Below are positions 1 through 10,510 of a stretch of DNA of 64,000 nucleotides, in pieces. The notes under the pieces are model-generated. The model worked only from the letters and a program-made list of their open reading frames with translations. It made no database searches and was not told the DNA's origin. A program made the translations under genes and the position numbers. Origin of the DNA: Roridomyces roridus (Eukaryota; Basidiomycota; Agaricomycetes; Agaricales; Mycenaceae); assembly GCA_029378245.1 (NCBI GenBank), contig JARKIF010000003.1, positions 3,100,001-3,164,000 of the forward strand. Direction: 5' to 3'. Numbering within the stretch: the stretch's first letter is position 1; each line of letters begins with the position of its first letter.

Positions 1-2
1 CC

Positions 3-1412
3 GCCATTCCCTGTAAATGGGTTTTCCGTGTGAAGCGCGACGAGAACGGCTCTATCACACGCTACAAGGCCCGTCTCGTTGCTAAAGGATTTTCTCAGAT
101 CCCCGGCATCGACTTTGATGAAACTTTTGCACCCGTCGTTCGCATGGAAACCATCCGTCTACTTCTCGCTCTCGCCGCCCGTTACAACCTTGACATACAT
201 GTGGTTGACGTTATCGGTGCTTACCTCAATGGCAAGCTCAACGAGGAGATTTACATGCAACAACCCGAGTTATATCAGGATGGCACAACTCTCGCACTAC
301 GACTCAACAAGGCTATTTATGGTCTTAAGCAGTCCGGCCGTGTCTGGAACATTGAACTCAACTCATCCTTCCTCTCCCGCGGATACTCACGCCTTCTATC
401 CGACCAGTGCGTTTACATCAAACGTAGCGGCACCGACATCACGATCATAGCCGTTCATGTTGATGACATGACCATCCTTGCATCATCGCCCGCGCTCATC
501 GCTGCCGCGGAATCCGAACTTGAGCAGATGTTCAATATCAAGAAACTCGGTGATATTCGCCAACTTTTGGGAATGGAGATCACTCGAGACACTGACGGTT
601 CTATCTTTCTGAGCCAGTCACAGTACATCACCAAGATTCTCGAGCGGTTCCAGATGCAGAACTCCAACCCCTCTGCCACACCAATGGATCCCCACGTGAA
701 ACTCACCAAGACACCCGACTCGGAGTCTCACCCTGAGATCAAACATGTCTATCAGCACATGGTTGGATCACTCATGTACGCCGCCATTTCCACGCGGCCC
801 GACATCTCCTTTGCCGTTCAGACTCTCTCCCAGTTCAGTCTGAATCCCGGCCCCGCTCACCTCACCGCCGTCAAACGAGTTTTCCGCTATCTTCGCGGCA
901 CCGTCAATCTCGGTATCAAATACACGTCGGATCAGCACTCCACCATCGAGTTATTCTCTGATGCCGACTGGGCTAACTTGCCTGATGACCGCCGATCTGT
1001 CACCGGCTACCTCTCAACCCTTGCAGGGGGAGTCGTGACTTGGAATTCAAAGAAGCAACCAACCACGGCGCTATCGAGCATGGAGGCAGAGTACATGGCT
1101 CTTGCATCAGCCACCCGCGAAGCTCTCTGGCTTCGTAGTATGCTCTCTGAGCTCGGCCACGCATCCCATCTTCCCACTCACATCTCCGTTGACAATCACG
1201 GCACTATCTCCTTCGCGCAGAACTCTGGTTTCCACGCCCGCTCCAAACATATCGATGTTCGGCACCACTTCATTCGGGAGAACCTCACTTCTAACGAAGT
1301 ATCAGTTTCCTACTGCCCTACCTCGGAGAACACCGCGGACTTGTTTACCAAAGCACTCGACAAGTCCAAGCACGAGTATTTCGTCTCTCGACTTGGAATG
1401 ACTCGCGCTTGA
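3..1412 (+). CDS. Ty1/Copia retrotransposon polyprotein, C-terminal part (reverse transcriptase and RNase H)
   Basis: The frame is already open at the window edge (KWVFRVK just before residue 10), so this is the 3' end of a pol gene whose gag, protease and integrase lie outside. The first half is the Copia-type reverse transcriptase: the conserved KARLVAKGFSQ block, the AFLNG-like 'GAYLNGKL', 'AIYGLKQSGRVW', and the catalytic aspartate pair in 'VHVDDMTILAS'. It is followed by the GSLMYA and TRPDI blocks and the tether region. The second half is RNase H: 'SDADWA', 'SSMEAEYMALA', 'VDNHGTISFAQN' and 'SKHIDVRHHFIRE'. No stop or frameshift interrupts the visible part, so the element may be young. 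A purine tract and presumed LTR follow directly, as expected for the Copia order. Family assignment is firm; activity cannot be judged from a partial element. Confidence 0.95.
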   Translation, partial: AIPCKWVFRVKRDENGSITRYKARLVAKGFSQIPGIDFDETFAPVVRMETIRLLLALAARYNLDIHVVDVIGAYLNGKLNEEIYMQQPELYQDGTTLALRLNKAIYGLKQSGRVWNIELNSSFLSRGYSRLLSDQCVYIKRSGTDITIIAVHVDDMTILASSPALIAAAESELEQMFNIKKLGDIRQLLGMEITRDTDGSIFLSQSQYITKILERFQMQNSNPSATPMDPHVKLTKTPDSESHPEIKHVYQHMVGSLMYAAISTRPDISFAVQTLSQFSLNPGPAHLTAVKRVFRYLRGTVNLGIKYTSDQHSTIELFSDADWANLPDDRRSVTGYLSTLAGGVVTWNSKKQPTTALSSMEAEYMALASATREALWLRSMLSELGHASHLPTHISVDNHGTISFAQNSGFHARSKHIDVRHHFIRENLTSNEVSVSYCPTSENTADLFTKALDKSKHEYFVSRLGMTRA

Positions 1413-1419
1413 GGGGGAG
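1411..1419 (+). other. Polypurine tract of the Copia element
   Basis: The purine run GAGGGGGAG overlaps the pol stop codon and sits immediately before a TGTTGTAG sequence, the expected arrangement for plus-strand priming next to a 3' LTR. Confidence 0.6.
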
Positions 1420-2578
1420 TGTTGTAGTAATCATTATTCCCCGACCTTCTACCCGATGATACGACTGGTATCCGCGCAGGCGTGTAAACAGCGTAAAATC
1501 AAGATTTGGCACGCATACCAGCACCCCTCGATCCGGTGGTAGAATGATAGGAATAGAGCCGAGCTCCGAGCTGCTATTCAAATGTGTTCACGATGCATTG
1601 AGAGAGTTTCCAGTACACTACGCTTGGCTGTTCGATCAGGAGTCGGTTGTAGTGACTCGAATAGGCTTCCCGCGGGGACTCAGATATGCGGAGATACAGA
1701 TATCAAGGAGATATAACAAGCCCAGACAATATGTCAAGCATTGGTCGAGAGTACCACAGGATATTCATAGTTGGCGTGCAGTTGCACCAAGATTGATGTA
1801 TATTAATTGAGCGGGAGTGCTTTCCTCGAAGAGATAGCCTCCGCGGAAGTGTCCGAGATGATGTATACAGTTGCTGTTACATCGGGATGGTGTGTCAAGC
1901 GGTTGTTGAGCAATGTGGACTCGAGCCACAGAGTGGTGTTGCCTTTGCAGTTTAGGATCCGAGAGGAGAGTGACCCCGAGGGGTACTTTGCGGACTGAAC
2001 ATCCAGAAAGGAAATGACAAGTGGGCGAGTCGAACTCGTGCACTGGTACTAGTGTTTGATCATGTGATCACGGAACGGAGCGGAGCTGCGGCAGACGATC
2101 AAAGCGATGATCGGACATCACGGTCTGGACCAGGGCACAGGGTTGGCCCAGGGTTTCACCGCAGTCATGGCTAGCATGTCAGGATCTGCGCCAAGGCGGA
2201 GTTGGACCAATCAGAAGAGCTGTCAAGGAATGACACACACGTTGGGAGCCAGAAATAGCCTCGAGGACATAATCAGGGTGATGTACACCCGAGGGAAGGG
2301 ACAATCTTTAGTCATAGTAGTTTAGACACGCCAAGCATGTAGAAAAGTATATAAACCCCACGGAACCTGAGGGTACAGGATCACATCATGCCCCCCCTTC
2401 TAGGGACTCATGGGCATTGGTGTGGTCTTGTGTCTTCCTCGGAGATTTGTTGATTACATTCGTCTTGGTAGTAGCAATAGAAAAGCACTTGTTTGGGTAT
2501 AACTTAGGGATCTAAGTCAAGCTATAGACTTCTTGAGTTGTATTGAGTGTGTCTCCTAAGGGAACTACTCTTCCTACA
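1420..2578 (+). mobile_element. Presumed 3' LTR of the Copia element (right edge uncertain)
   Basis: It starts with TGTTGTAG directly after the purine tract. A TATA-like motif (GTATATAAAC, near 2346) lies about 930 nt in, as expected for a U3-R border. A plausible CA end (TCCTACA) occurs at 2578. The 5' LTR is outside the window, so the right edge cannot be fixed by matching ends. An alternative border lies near 2933, where TTGGTATCAAG resembles a methionine-tRNA primer site. Confidence 0.45.
1456..2252 (+). repeat. Arm 1 of a large inverted repeat (LTR-derived)
   Basis: This stretch matches the reverse complement of 3497-4371 over almost its whole length, with scattered substitutions. It lies inside the presumed 3' LTR. 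The match ends abruptly at GGGAGCCAG on both arms. Confidence 0.85.
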
Positions 2579-3496
2579 CTTGCATTTAAAGGTACCCGGG
2601 CTCTGGTCCAACCTGGGTCAGCTGCAGAAGCATACTTAAGGGGTAGTGGGTTGCCCTCTGCTCTGTAGTTCCTCTCCATGTTGTATTGGGGTTGTAATTG
2701 GTGTGATTTGGTCGATGATAAACAGGAACAGAGTCAATTGGGACTTGGTGGTTCGGGTCATCGACTTCTCGAACTGGTTCGAGAACTTGTGTTTTCAATC
2801 TACAATAAAAGACTATTGCTGCATTGCAAACCCTTGTGTCGTATTCGAGTTTAAAGCCTTGCAGTAGGCCTCTTGAAAGAGATCTAGTCGGTCCGAGGAC
2901 TTGTTCGAGAAGCTGAACAAAAGACCAAACCGTTGGTATCAAGTGAGCTGTATGCTCCGCGGAGTGTGCTTGAAGTCGAGCGGGACGTTCAATCTTACCT
3001 ATATACTTTAGGGTGACCCCGAACTCAACCGTAGTCGAAGTTGACTGGCCCTGGCTGGGGTGTTGGATGTTTTGGTAGTTGGTGTGATGGTGTTGGGGTT
3101 TTGTGGGTTTGTTGCCTTTTGGGTAGCACTCCGCAGACTCAGCCATTGCTGCTCCACATTCACACTTCACTGGTGCGCAGTTACAGACGTTTCAACGTCT
3201 CGCTCGTCGTCTGTCGAATATACCGTGGTTCTGTTGAGCTTGGTGTGTTTCTCCTTCCAGTGTTGTCTGTCTGGCCGACAGTCTTCCGGAGGCCATCTTG
3301 TCGCACAAGATTGTTGCACGAGATTGTTGCACGAGATCTGCGCGAGACCCACACGCGGCACTGTTGGCGCTCGCAAGTCTTGAAAGGGCTTTTATCTTTG
3401 AGTTTAGTCGTGTGGAGGCCAAATTGGGTGCTGGCAGAAGACTAGAAGACGGAGAGACGCGGCGCGGCGTACTTGAAGTCATGATAATCGCCAAGA
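2253..3496. other. Spacer between the inverted repeat arms, no gene seen
   Basis: It contains the TATA-like box near 2346, a possible LTR end near 2578, a TTGGTATCAAG sequence near 2933 that could be a remnant primer binding site, and a short direct duplication (GATTGTTGCACGA) near 3310. Open frames here have no recognisable protein family and are probably chance. Confidence 0.4.
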
Positions 3497-4381
3497 CTGG
3501 CTCCCAACGTGTGTGTCATTCCTTGACAGCTCTTCTGATTGGTCCAACTCCGCCTTGGCGCAGATCCTGACATGCTAGCCATGACTGCGGTGAAACCCTG
3601 GGCCAACCCTGTGCCCTGGTCCAGACCGTGATGTCCGATCATCGCTTTGATCGTCTGCCGCAGCTCCGCTCCGTTCCGTGATCACATGATCAAACACTAG
3701 TACCAGTGCACGAGTTCGACTCGCCCACTTGTCATTTCCTTTCTGGATGTCCAGAACAATTGGTAATATTGCCCCCAACTCGGCTATGTGAGCCCCGCTC
3801 TTTTGGTACCTTTACACTGACTTTGACCAGTCCACGAGGTACCCCTCGGAGTCACTCTCGTCTCTGATCCCAAAGTGCAAATGCAGCGCAACTCCGCGGC
3901 TCGAGTCCACATTGCTTGACAACCACTTGATACATTATCCAGCTGTAACAGCCACTTCATACATCATCTCGGACACTTCCGCGGAGGCCATCCCTTCCAA
4001 GGAAAGCACTCCCACTTGATTTAATACATCAATCTCTGTGCAACTGCACGCCGACTCTAGAGAATACTTGATTGTACTCTCAACCAACACTGACTATTGT
4101 CTGGGCTTGTTGATCCTCCTTGATAATTGTATCTCCACATGTCAGAGTCCCCGCGGGAAGCCTATTTGAGTCACTACAGCCGACTCCTGATCGAACAGCC
4201 AAGCGTAGTGTACTGGAAACTCTCTCAATGCATCGTGAACACATTTGAATAGCAGCTCGGAGCTCGGCTCTATTCCTATGATTCTACCACCGGATCGAGG
4301 GGTGCTGGTATGCGTACCAAATCTCGATTTTACGCTGTTTTCACGCCTGCGCGGATACCAGTCGTATCAACGTGTACGACA
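3497..4381 (-). repeat. Arm 2 of the inverted repeat: reversed, truncated LTR copy
   Basis: On the minus strand it begins with TGTCGTACACG (ending at 4381), comparable to the TGTTGTAG start of the LTR at 1420, and follows arm 1 to GGGAGCCAG. It carries about 85 extra bases around 3753-3836 that arm 1 lacks, and lacks the TATA-like and downstream part. It is best read as a 3'-truncated solo LTR of the same family in the opposite orientation. Confidence 0.7.
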
Positions 4382-5133
4382 GGACAGGACGAAGGTAGAA
4401 GACAAGAGGTGACTGACTACGTAATGTCCATGATCCGTCTGTAGTAAGCCGGCAGGCTTACAGCCTCCAGAATTGTGAATGTTAAAACATCGGCTGACCT
4501 CGGCCCGGGGACGACACAACGACCCCGCCGTTGCACTTGCCCCAGGCTCCCTCAGATCCGCGCGCGCGCATTCCATACAATTTTGAGTCGCCCATTCAAT
4601 TTCTCAGTCTGTCTTCGCTACCCACTCTTTCTATGCAGGCGGCGAGCCTTCCATTTGACATCCGACGCGATCACTCGATCATATTTCCTCAAAGAGATCC
4701 TGGACATCCCCCTGCCGTGGGTAGCCCGAATGCAGCCGGCGCCGATGCATGTTGGATGCCGTCGTGGACATGCCGTTCGGAGTTGACCACTCAAAACCAG
4801 ATCTGAATCAAACATCGGGAAAGAGGCCGGTCACAAGGCAAAGAGCCAATGATGAGTGACAATGGACTGATGGCAGAGGGGGGGAGAAAAAGAAGATTCC
4901 TAACAAGTAGGAATCATAATGTGCATGTGAAGACAACTCGCGGAATTCAAGCAGCAATTGTGGGCAAACACTTTATATTGGCGAGACCCACTGAACATTA
5001 GAACCATATCTGAAAATTGGTCGAGGGATTTTCCCAGACTCTCTCAGTGGATTATTCTCCAGATATATTTCGTCGGTCTGTCCCCACAAGGAAATAAGCA
5101 CGTGATGTTCATTTAGGGTGGATGGGGGATACC
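4382..5133. other. Intergenic, no gene recognised
   Basis: Nothing beyond short open frames without family resemblance. GGGTGCGGGAGACTACT-type repeats near its right end belong to the peptide gene that begins at 5134. Confidence 0.4.
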
Positions 5134-5295
5134 TTAGTAGTCTCCCGCACCCTGGTTGTAGTAGTCTCCCGCACCCAGAGTAACCGCCACATCGGATCCT
5201 GAACGGGATGCCGAAGTGCGCGAGGTATGCACGGTGGCGTGGGCCAAGGCTTGACCTACGACCGCAAGGGTGAGGAATATTCTGCAGAAATGCAT
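5134..5295 (-). CDS. Small secreted peptide with repeated GAGDY motif
   Basis: A 53-codon frame runs from ATG at 5295 to TAA at 5134-5136. Residues 1-18 form a textbook signal peptide: a short basic start (HFCR), a hydrophobic core (IFLTLAVVG) and an ALA-HA cleavage region. The remaining ~35 residues are Ser/Thr-rich (TVHTSRTSASRSGS). They end in GAGDYYNQGAGDY, in which GAGDY occurs twice with a two-residue spacer after the first Tyr pair. A TATAAAAG box lies 28-35 nt upstream, so the leader would be very short. No cysteines occur in the mature part, so it is not a typical disulfide-rich effector. No family is recognised. It could be a RiPP-like or pheromone-like precursor or an orphan secreted peptide; there is no transcript evidence. 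Confidence 0.5.
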   Translation of the reverse strand: MHFCRIFLTLAVVGQALAHATVHTSRTSASRSGSDVAVTLGAGDYYNQGAGDY

Positions 5296-5845
5296 TGGTG
5301 TGCTCACCACAGATGAGCCAGTCTTTTATACATGTTTCCTATAATTAGTTGTGAGCGCCGGGTAGCACTGAATTCACCTTGGAAGGGAATTGTTCCCGCA
5401 CCTTGTCCAAGATTAATGAGCACTGCCCACTTTTTGGGGCTGTTGGCACTGCAATATCAATGAGGAAATTCAGATCCAAGGAGACGAGGCGAAACATACA
5501 ACGAAGTTGATGGTTTGACGGAGTGCGAGGCACAAGTGCTCCACAAAACCGAGTATGCGCATCAGCAACCGTCACCATCTTACGTTGCTCTTTGTCTCGA
5601 GCCACCTAGCACGCTGGCATCGTCGCCCTTGGTGGCGCCCCTCACACCTCTCCTTATTGCCTTCGCAGCACTCGGTGGTTTTGCTTTGATCAACCAGTTG
5701 ACGTGGACACTGTTAACGCTGGACTTGCAGCTGCTAAGACAGATATAGAAGGGATTGATAAAAGTTTTATCTGGGGAATTGGGTTGGGGCCAGCATTTGA
5801 GGAGTCTTGGCCCAATTTGGTAGGTGCTACTGACTCAACTTACTG
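5296..5845. other. Intergenic, no supported gene
   Basis: Two short frames on opposite strands have no family features. I see nothing else here besides the TATA box at 5323. Confidence 0.35.
5323..5330 (-). promoter_or_regulatory. TATA box of the small peptide gene
   Basis: TATAAAAG on the minus strand, 28 nt before the ATG at 5295. The spacing implies a start site at or just before the ATG. Confidence 0.4.
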
Positions 5846-6305
5846 TTAACGGCTAACATCTTGCCCCTGAACTGCGACGTGCTCCACGCCGCTGTTTGAT
5901 TTGTTGCATCTGCTTCGTGCCGCTGTTTTGTTTACTCTGCTTCGCGCCACTGTTTTAGCCAAACAACTATCCCCAGTAGAACTTCGGAGAGCGCGTCTTC
6001 CCGGTTGGATCGTTTCTGTTTCATTTACTTTGTCTTTCAGCCCGTCTGCCATGATACCGCCGGCACAGTAGGTAAGTCGCCGCTCATCATCGTTCGGATC
6101 CCAGTATGTTCCGGCGGCAATTGTTCGATTTTGAATAACTCTGAGCCGTAGCAGCCAAATTCCACCGGGGTCTGTCCAAGGGTATACCTTCATGCAAATG
6201 TAAGTGGATGCAATCATCTGCCGCCATGAACTCGGTTCATTTGTATGACCAACTGTAGGCCAAGTAATATCCTTCGCAACCTTGGAGGGCCGTCGTCCTC
6301 GTACG
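5846..6305 (-). CDS. Possible 3' exon of an unrecognised gene
   Basis: An open frame of about 150 codons runs to a TAA at 5846-5848. It has protein-like composition (for example TWPTVGHTNEPSSW and MKVYPWTDPGGIW). No in-frame ATG occurs before MIASTY, so a real gene would need an upstream exon; the frame at 6214-6462 in another phase is a candidate. The C-terminal end overlaps three imperfect ~28-bp tandem repeats (5877-5960). No family is recognised, and it may be chance or transposon-derived. Confidence 0.2.
5877..5960. repeat. Imperfect tandem repeat, three ~28-bp units
   Basis: Units share the core GCTTCGYGCCRCTGTTT with a T-rich spacer. Confidence 0.5.
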
Positions 6306-6704
6306 TGGCTTGGTTTGTTCCCACTTTTATCGATTTACAAGCTGGATCACAACAGAGCTGGCGGACGCTACGATGAGTCAATTTATCGGCAGTGATGGGT
6401 TCAGATGAGGGGCGGAGGTTGTAAGATTGCCTAAGTACCTCAGCGCCGATTTCAGCGCTCACCGACGTTCAACCGGACGGTTGTAGTTTACTAAACAGTT
6501 AAACTTGTGATAGCTTTTGTAGCGATCTGAAGGAATGTTATATCGGACAGTTAGTTGAAACAGTTGGATCAATACGTCCATGGCTGGCCTAGTTCATTGC
6601 TCTCCAGAACGAGATAACCAAGAACGAAACCCATTATCTCATACATACAAAGAGATACACTTCAACTAAAACAAGAAAGAGATGAGCCCACCCAAACTCC
6701 AACC

Positions 6705-9689
6705 CTACCAAGAACGCGGCCCAAACGTCTCCCCAGGCGCAACCTGTCTCATCGGCGTCCCAGCCGCATCAGCAGTATTCATCCACACCGTATTACCCCA
6801 CCACGACTGGATGCTGTTGATTCCAATCGTCCCGTTGCGCGGGTACTGCAGGATGAAGAAGATGAGCACGGTCGAGACGGCTATGCCCGAGTCGAGAGCG
6901 GCCGAGAGGACGTCTATAGCGCAGTCAGCTCCAGAATTCAATCAATGGGAGTGGAGTGGATGCACAATTATATTTTGTCCACCACGAGAAATGTCTTCTC
7001 CGGATAACATACTGGAAACAGAATCCCACAATCGCCCAGGAGACGTAGTTGTTGGAATTAGCCGGCGGGATGAGGCCCGTGCCGCTGAACACGATGGGGA
7101 AATTCACGTAGCGCATCCAGCGACTGTTGGGCCAACGGAACATGAGGAGCCAGGAGATGAACGGGCAGAAGAAGCCGATGAGGAAAAAGTAGAGCAGGGG
7201 GTGGTAGATGCCTTTCGTGACTGGAAATTCGAGGAGTAAGCAAGCAAGGAACAAATTGAGGGAGAGCAAGAGAAGAACGCACAAATCTCCTTCGGGCCGA
7301 TAGCTCCCCAAATAATCGACGCAGTCCCAAACACCTCCGTACTCGGACACCAAAATCCGTCCTTCTGCCCGCGATCGCACATATCCTCGATATTCGTAAA
7401 CATCCACGCCTGCACGCCCAACTGCGTCGTCCCCGCGACCATCGTTGCCACGACTTGGCTGAGGAACATTATCCGCGGCGGGATCTTCATGTAGTGCCCG
7501 AGTTTGAAGTCCGAGGAGAATGTGAGCGCTTGCGCCATGGTTATGTATCCCCAGGTCTTGAACATCCTGGCGTTGAACGTTTCTTAGAAGGAATCGGGAA
7601 TAAGGCTGCGGGAAGACGCACATCATCGCAACAGGCCGCCCGGGCAATCCATACCCAACAACGAGCTCCGTAATCACGTTCAACCCCACTTGTTGATTCG
7701 TAATAGCTTGAATCATCCCAATCGGAATGATATACACGAACGCTGCCACGCTTTGTTTAATCTAGGAACTCGCGGGTCCAAGAACACACGCACCGATAAC
7801 GAGCGCAAGTACGAACCACCCCACGGGAAACTTGGTATCCCACACCGTGATACTCACACACCCGAAAATGAACATGGTAACGAAAATAATCCCGTACCAC
7901 CACTCAGGAACTATGGAACGCAATTCAATCCCAGTTGAGAGTAAGAGGGAGACTCGAACGCACCCTGCGGATACACACTCATCAACCTCGCATGTACATC
8001 CGGCTGCTCATGCATCGCCCTCCTCGACTGCGCCCAAATCTGCTTCCGGAAGAACAGGAACGCGTGCGTGATCGTCGCCGTGATGCTGGCAAAGGAGAGT
8101 CCGTAGGAGATGGCAAAGGTCGTGGAGAGGAAGATGGGTGAGTAGGAGGTGTATTTTTCGCGGTCAAACACCTTTCGGAGGTGTTAAAACTCGGAGGGGA
8201 GATAGGAGAGAGGAAGGACGAACCTTGTTGGTAAGGATTCGCGAGACGTTGTACTCTGCATTGACGTCTAAATCTACAACGATGCACTCTAAAGAACGAC
8301 TCACCTGCGCCCGTATTATCGTACGACGTCGCCGACGAGATGACCATATACTTTGCATAGAACGTATTGGTGAACTTGAACCTTCATAAGCCAGAGCAGG
8401 AAAGGAAAGGAACGAGACAGACGCACGTATAGAATCGGCGCAAGGAACCAGAAAAAGAACAAGAACCCGCCAGCGACGTTCGCCTCCGCCCACCACGGCG
8501 TGGCCAGAGGGGAGCCGATGTATCTACGAGTGAGTTAGTGTCAATTAACTGAAAATAATACAAAGGACGCACGTAATCTGCGTCCAATCAAACGTCAGCA
8601 GCCCCATCGCAAGCCCCGAGTTGACCCCAAACAGCTGGTTGACAACGACGTTGTCCGGCGCAATCCAACAGACCCAGGAGAAGTACGATAGGCCGGTGAA
8701 CAGGTAGCCAGGGACGAAATACCACAGCGTCCCTGCAGCCCAAGCGATGAAAAAGAACTTCTCACGCGAATACCCGCCGCGCGTGCCCATGCCGGCGTAT
8801 TGTTGGGCATGGAGCGTGTTGAAGAGGGCGCACGTTACGAGGTTGTACGGCCAAACTGCGACAAATCAGCATCTCATCAACTTTGAGTGGAAACGCAACG
8901 CACTCATAGACGGCGGTTGCACGAGGAACCTCCGCGCGATGCCCCCGATCGAGAACCCGATGAGTTGGGTCGACATGACCATCATCCACTGGTACCCAAA
9001 GTTGTACGTCTGTTGGTAGTACACGCGCTGGACCGCGATGATGTCTGATCATAACGGTGAGACTCAAAAATGGATACGAGGGAGAATGCATGCGCACCAG
9101 TAGCATAGGCAGACCCCGCGCCGACGCCCGCCATGATGGTGATGAGGACGTGCTCCTTGATGGTAAGGGCCCGGGGTTGAGAGGGATGCCGAAGATGGAG
9201 ATGTTCGGGAGCGTCGCGGCCCAGAGACGGCCCGAGAGGAAAAGTGAGGAGCTGCGCGACCATCTGCGTGAAACGAGTTAGGACGGGGCCGAAGAGCAGG
9301 CGAAGCGAAGCGAACGGACGGAGCTGATGGTCACGGAGGGATAGCGGAAGAAGAAGAACTGGTTGAGGCCGGGTACGACGATGGCCCAAAGAAGACCAAG
9401 CGTCCACGCGCGGAGGGTGTTGACGGGAATTGTCGGATCGTCTGCGGAGCGTCGTCTCATCTCTGCTTAGGAAAACCACGGAGAACATACCAGTATTGGC
9501 GACAGCCGAGCGGACTTCAGGGTAGGGAGAATCATCCTCGAGAATGCCAGCGATCGCAGCGTCTTTATCCAAGTTGGGGTCGTCAAAGTCGGGCAGGGCG
9601 GCAGCCTCGAGAGCGTCGACATCGACATTGCCTTTTTCGAGGTCGCTGCCTGTCGGATCGTGCTTGTCCTCCAGGTCGGGGCTCGACAT
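6705..9689 (-). CDS. OPT-family oligopeptide transporter
   Basis: Spliced from roughly a dozen exons starting at ATG 9689. The acidic cytosolic N-terminus (MSSPDLEDKHD...) leads into the OPT block PEVRSAVANT-DDPTIPVNTLRAW and GLNQFFFFRYPSVTI. Then come NPGPLTIKEHVLITIM, YQWMMVMSTQLIGFS, the GGYSREKFFFI region, PIGMIQAITNQQVGLNVI, TWGYITMAQALTF and FKLGHYMKIPPR. The last exon ends in WWGNTVWMNTADAAG. These are the conserved segments of fungal OPT proteins: about 14-16 membrane helices that import tetra- and pentapeptides or related compounds with protons at the plasma membrane. All expected blocks are present in order, so the gene looks complete. It is divergent from nothing nearby and opens the metabolic block. 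A role in uptake for the cluster is possible but not shown. Confidence 0.93.
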
Positions 9690-10510
9690 GCTGAGTGAGT
9701 GGTGGTGGAGGGAAAAGAGGGAAGGCAGGCGATCCAGACTTCTTTAATCTGGCGCTTGGACATGGTCGCAGTGGAGAAGGACCGATGGATATCCGCAAGG
9801 GGCAGTTCCGGATTGTTCAAAGTACATAATAGCCGCGGCGCGTGTCGGTGTTCGGCTTCCTCGCATTTCTCATCCAAGGATTGCTGGGCAGCGCTGGGAG
9901 GACGGCCAATCCAGCAGAGACTTGCCAGAGACGCGCCGTTTATCGAGGAAATGGGAGAAAAGGACCTGCGGCATTTTTTGTAGAGCGGCGGATGCAGCAT
10001 GTGGGCGGCTAACCTTTTAGTTTGCCACATTGCTAGAAACAGACCTTGCTTTGCTAGAGCCTGTCAGGCGGTCCACGCGCACACGAGTCATTCCCGTTCT
10101 TGGCGGCGCAAAAGCCCAGGAAGGCTATCGAGTGGTGATGCTGTGTCGTGGGCCGGAAAGTAAAGCTCCAGCTGAATTTCACACACACCGAAGTTCCAGC
10201 TGGAGGAGCTTCCCAAGAGCTTCTTCCCACAAAACGTAAAACCGGAAACACGGTTTGCAGCGGATGCGGAATCCATCTGCTTGTAAGGGCATCTTTCATC
10301 TAGCGCATGGATTTCCAGATATCGGACTGCGAGGGTGGCGTACGGTCGTGGTCGTGGAGAAAGAGAGATCATGTCACATGATTGAAAAACAAACAAGATT
10401 CTCATCATTGTTGTCAAGACGCATGATCGCATCAATTCGGCCGAAATTTCAAGCCATTCAAAAATTCATCCAACAACGAATGCAGTACTCCTCCTTCGTC
10501 CTAAGAGGAC
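9690..10510. other. Intergenic between OPT 5' end and P450 3' end
   Basis: It contains the OPT promoter side and the P450 terminator side. I find no conserved protein. A CAGCTGAATTTC / AGTTCCAGCTGG pair near 10170-10205 is palindrome-like. Confidence 0.35.

Noticed and set aside
2586..3170. 194-codon minus-strand frame in the LTR spacer
   Set aside because: No gag or other family similarity; lies between LTR-derived arms.
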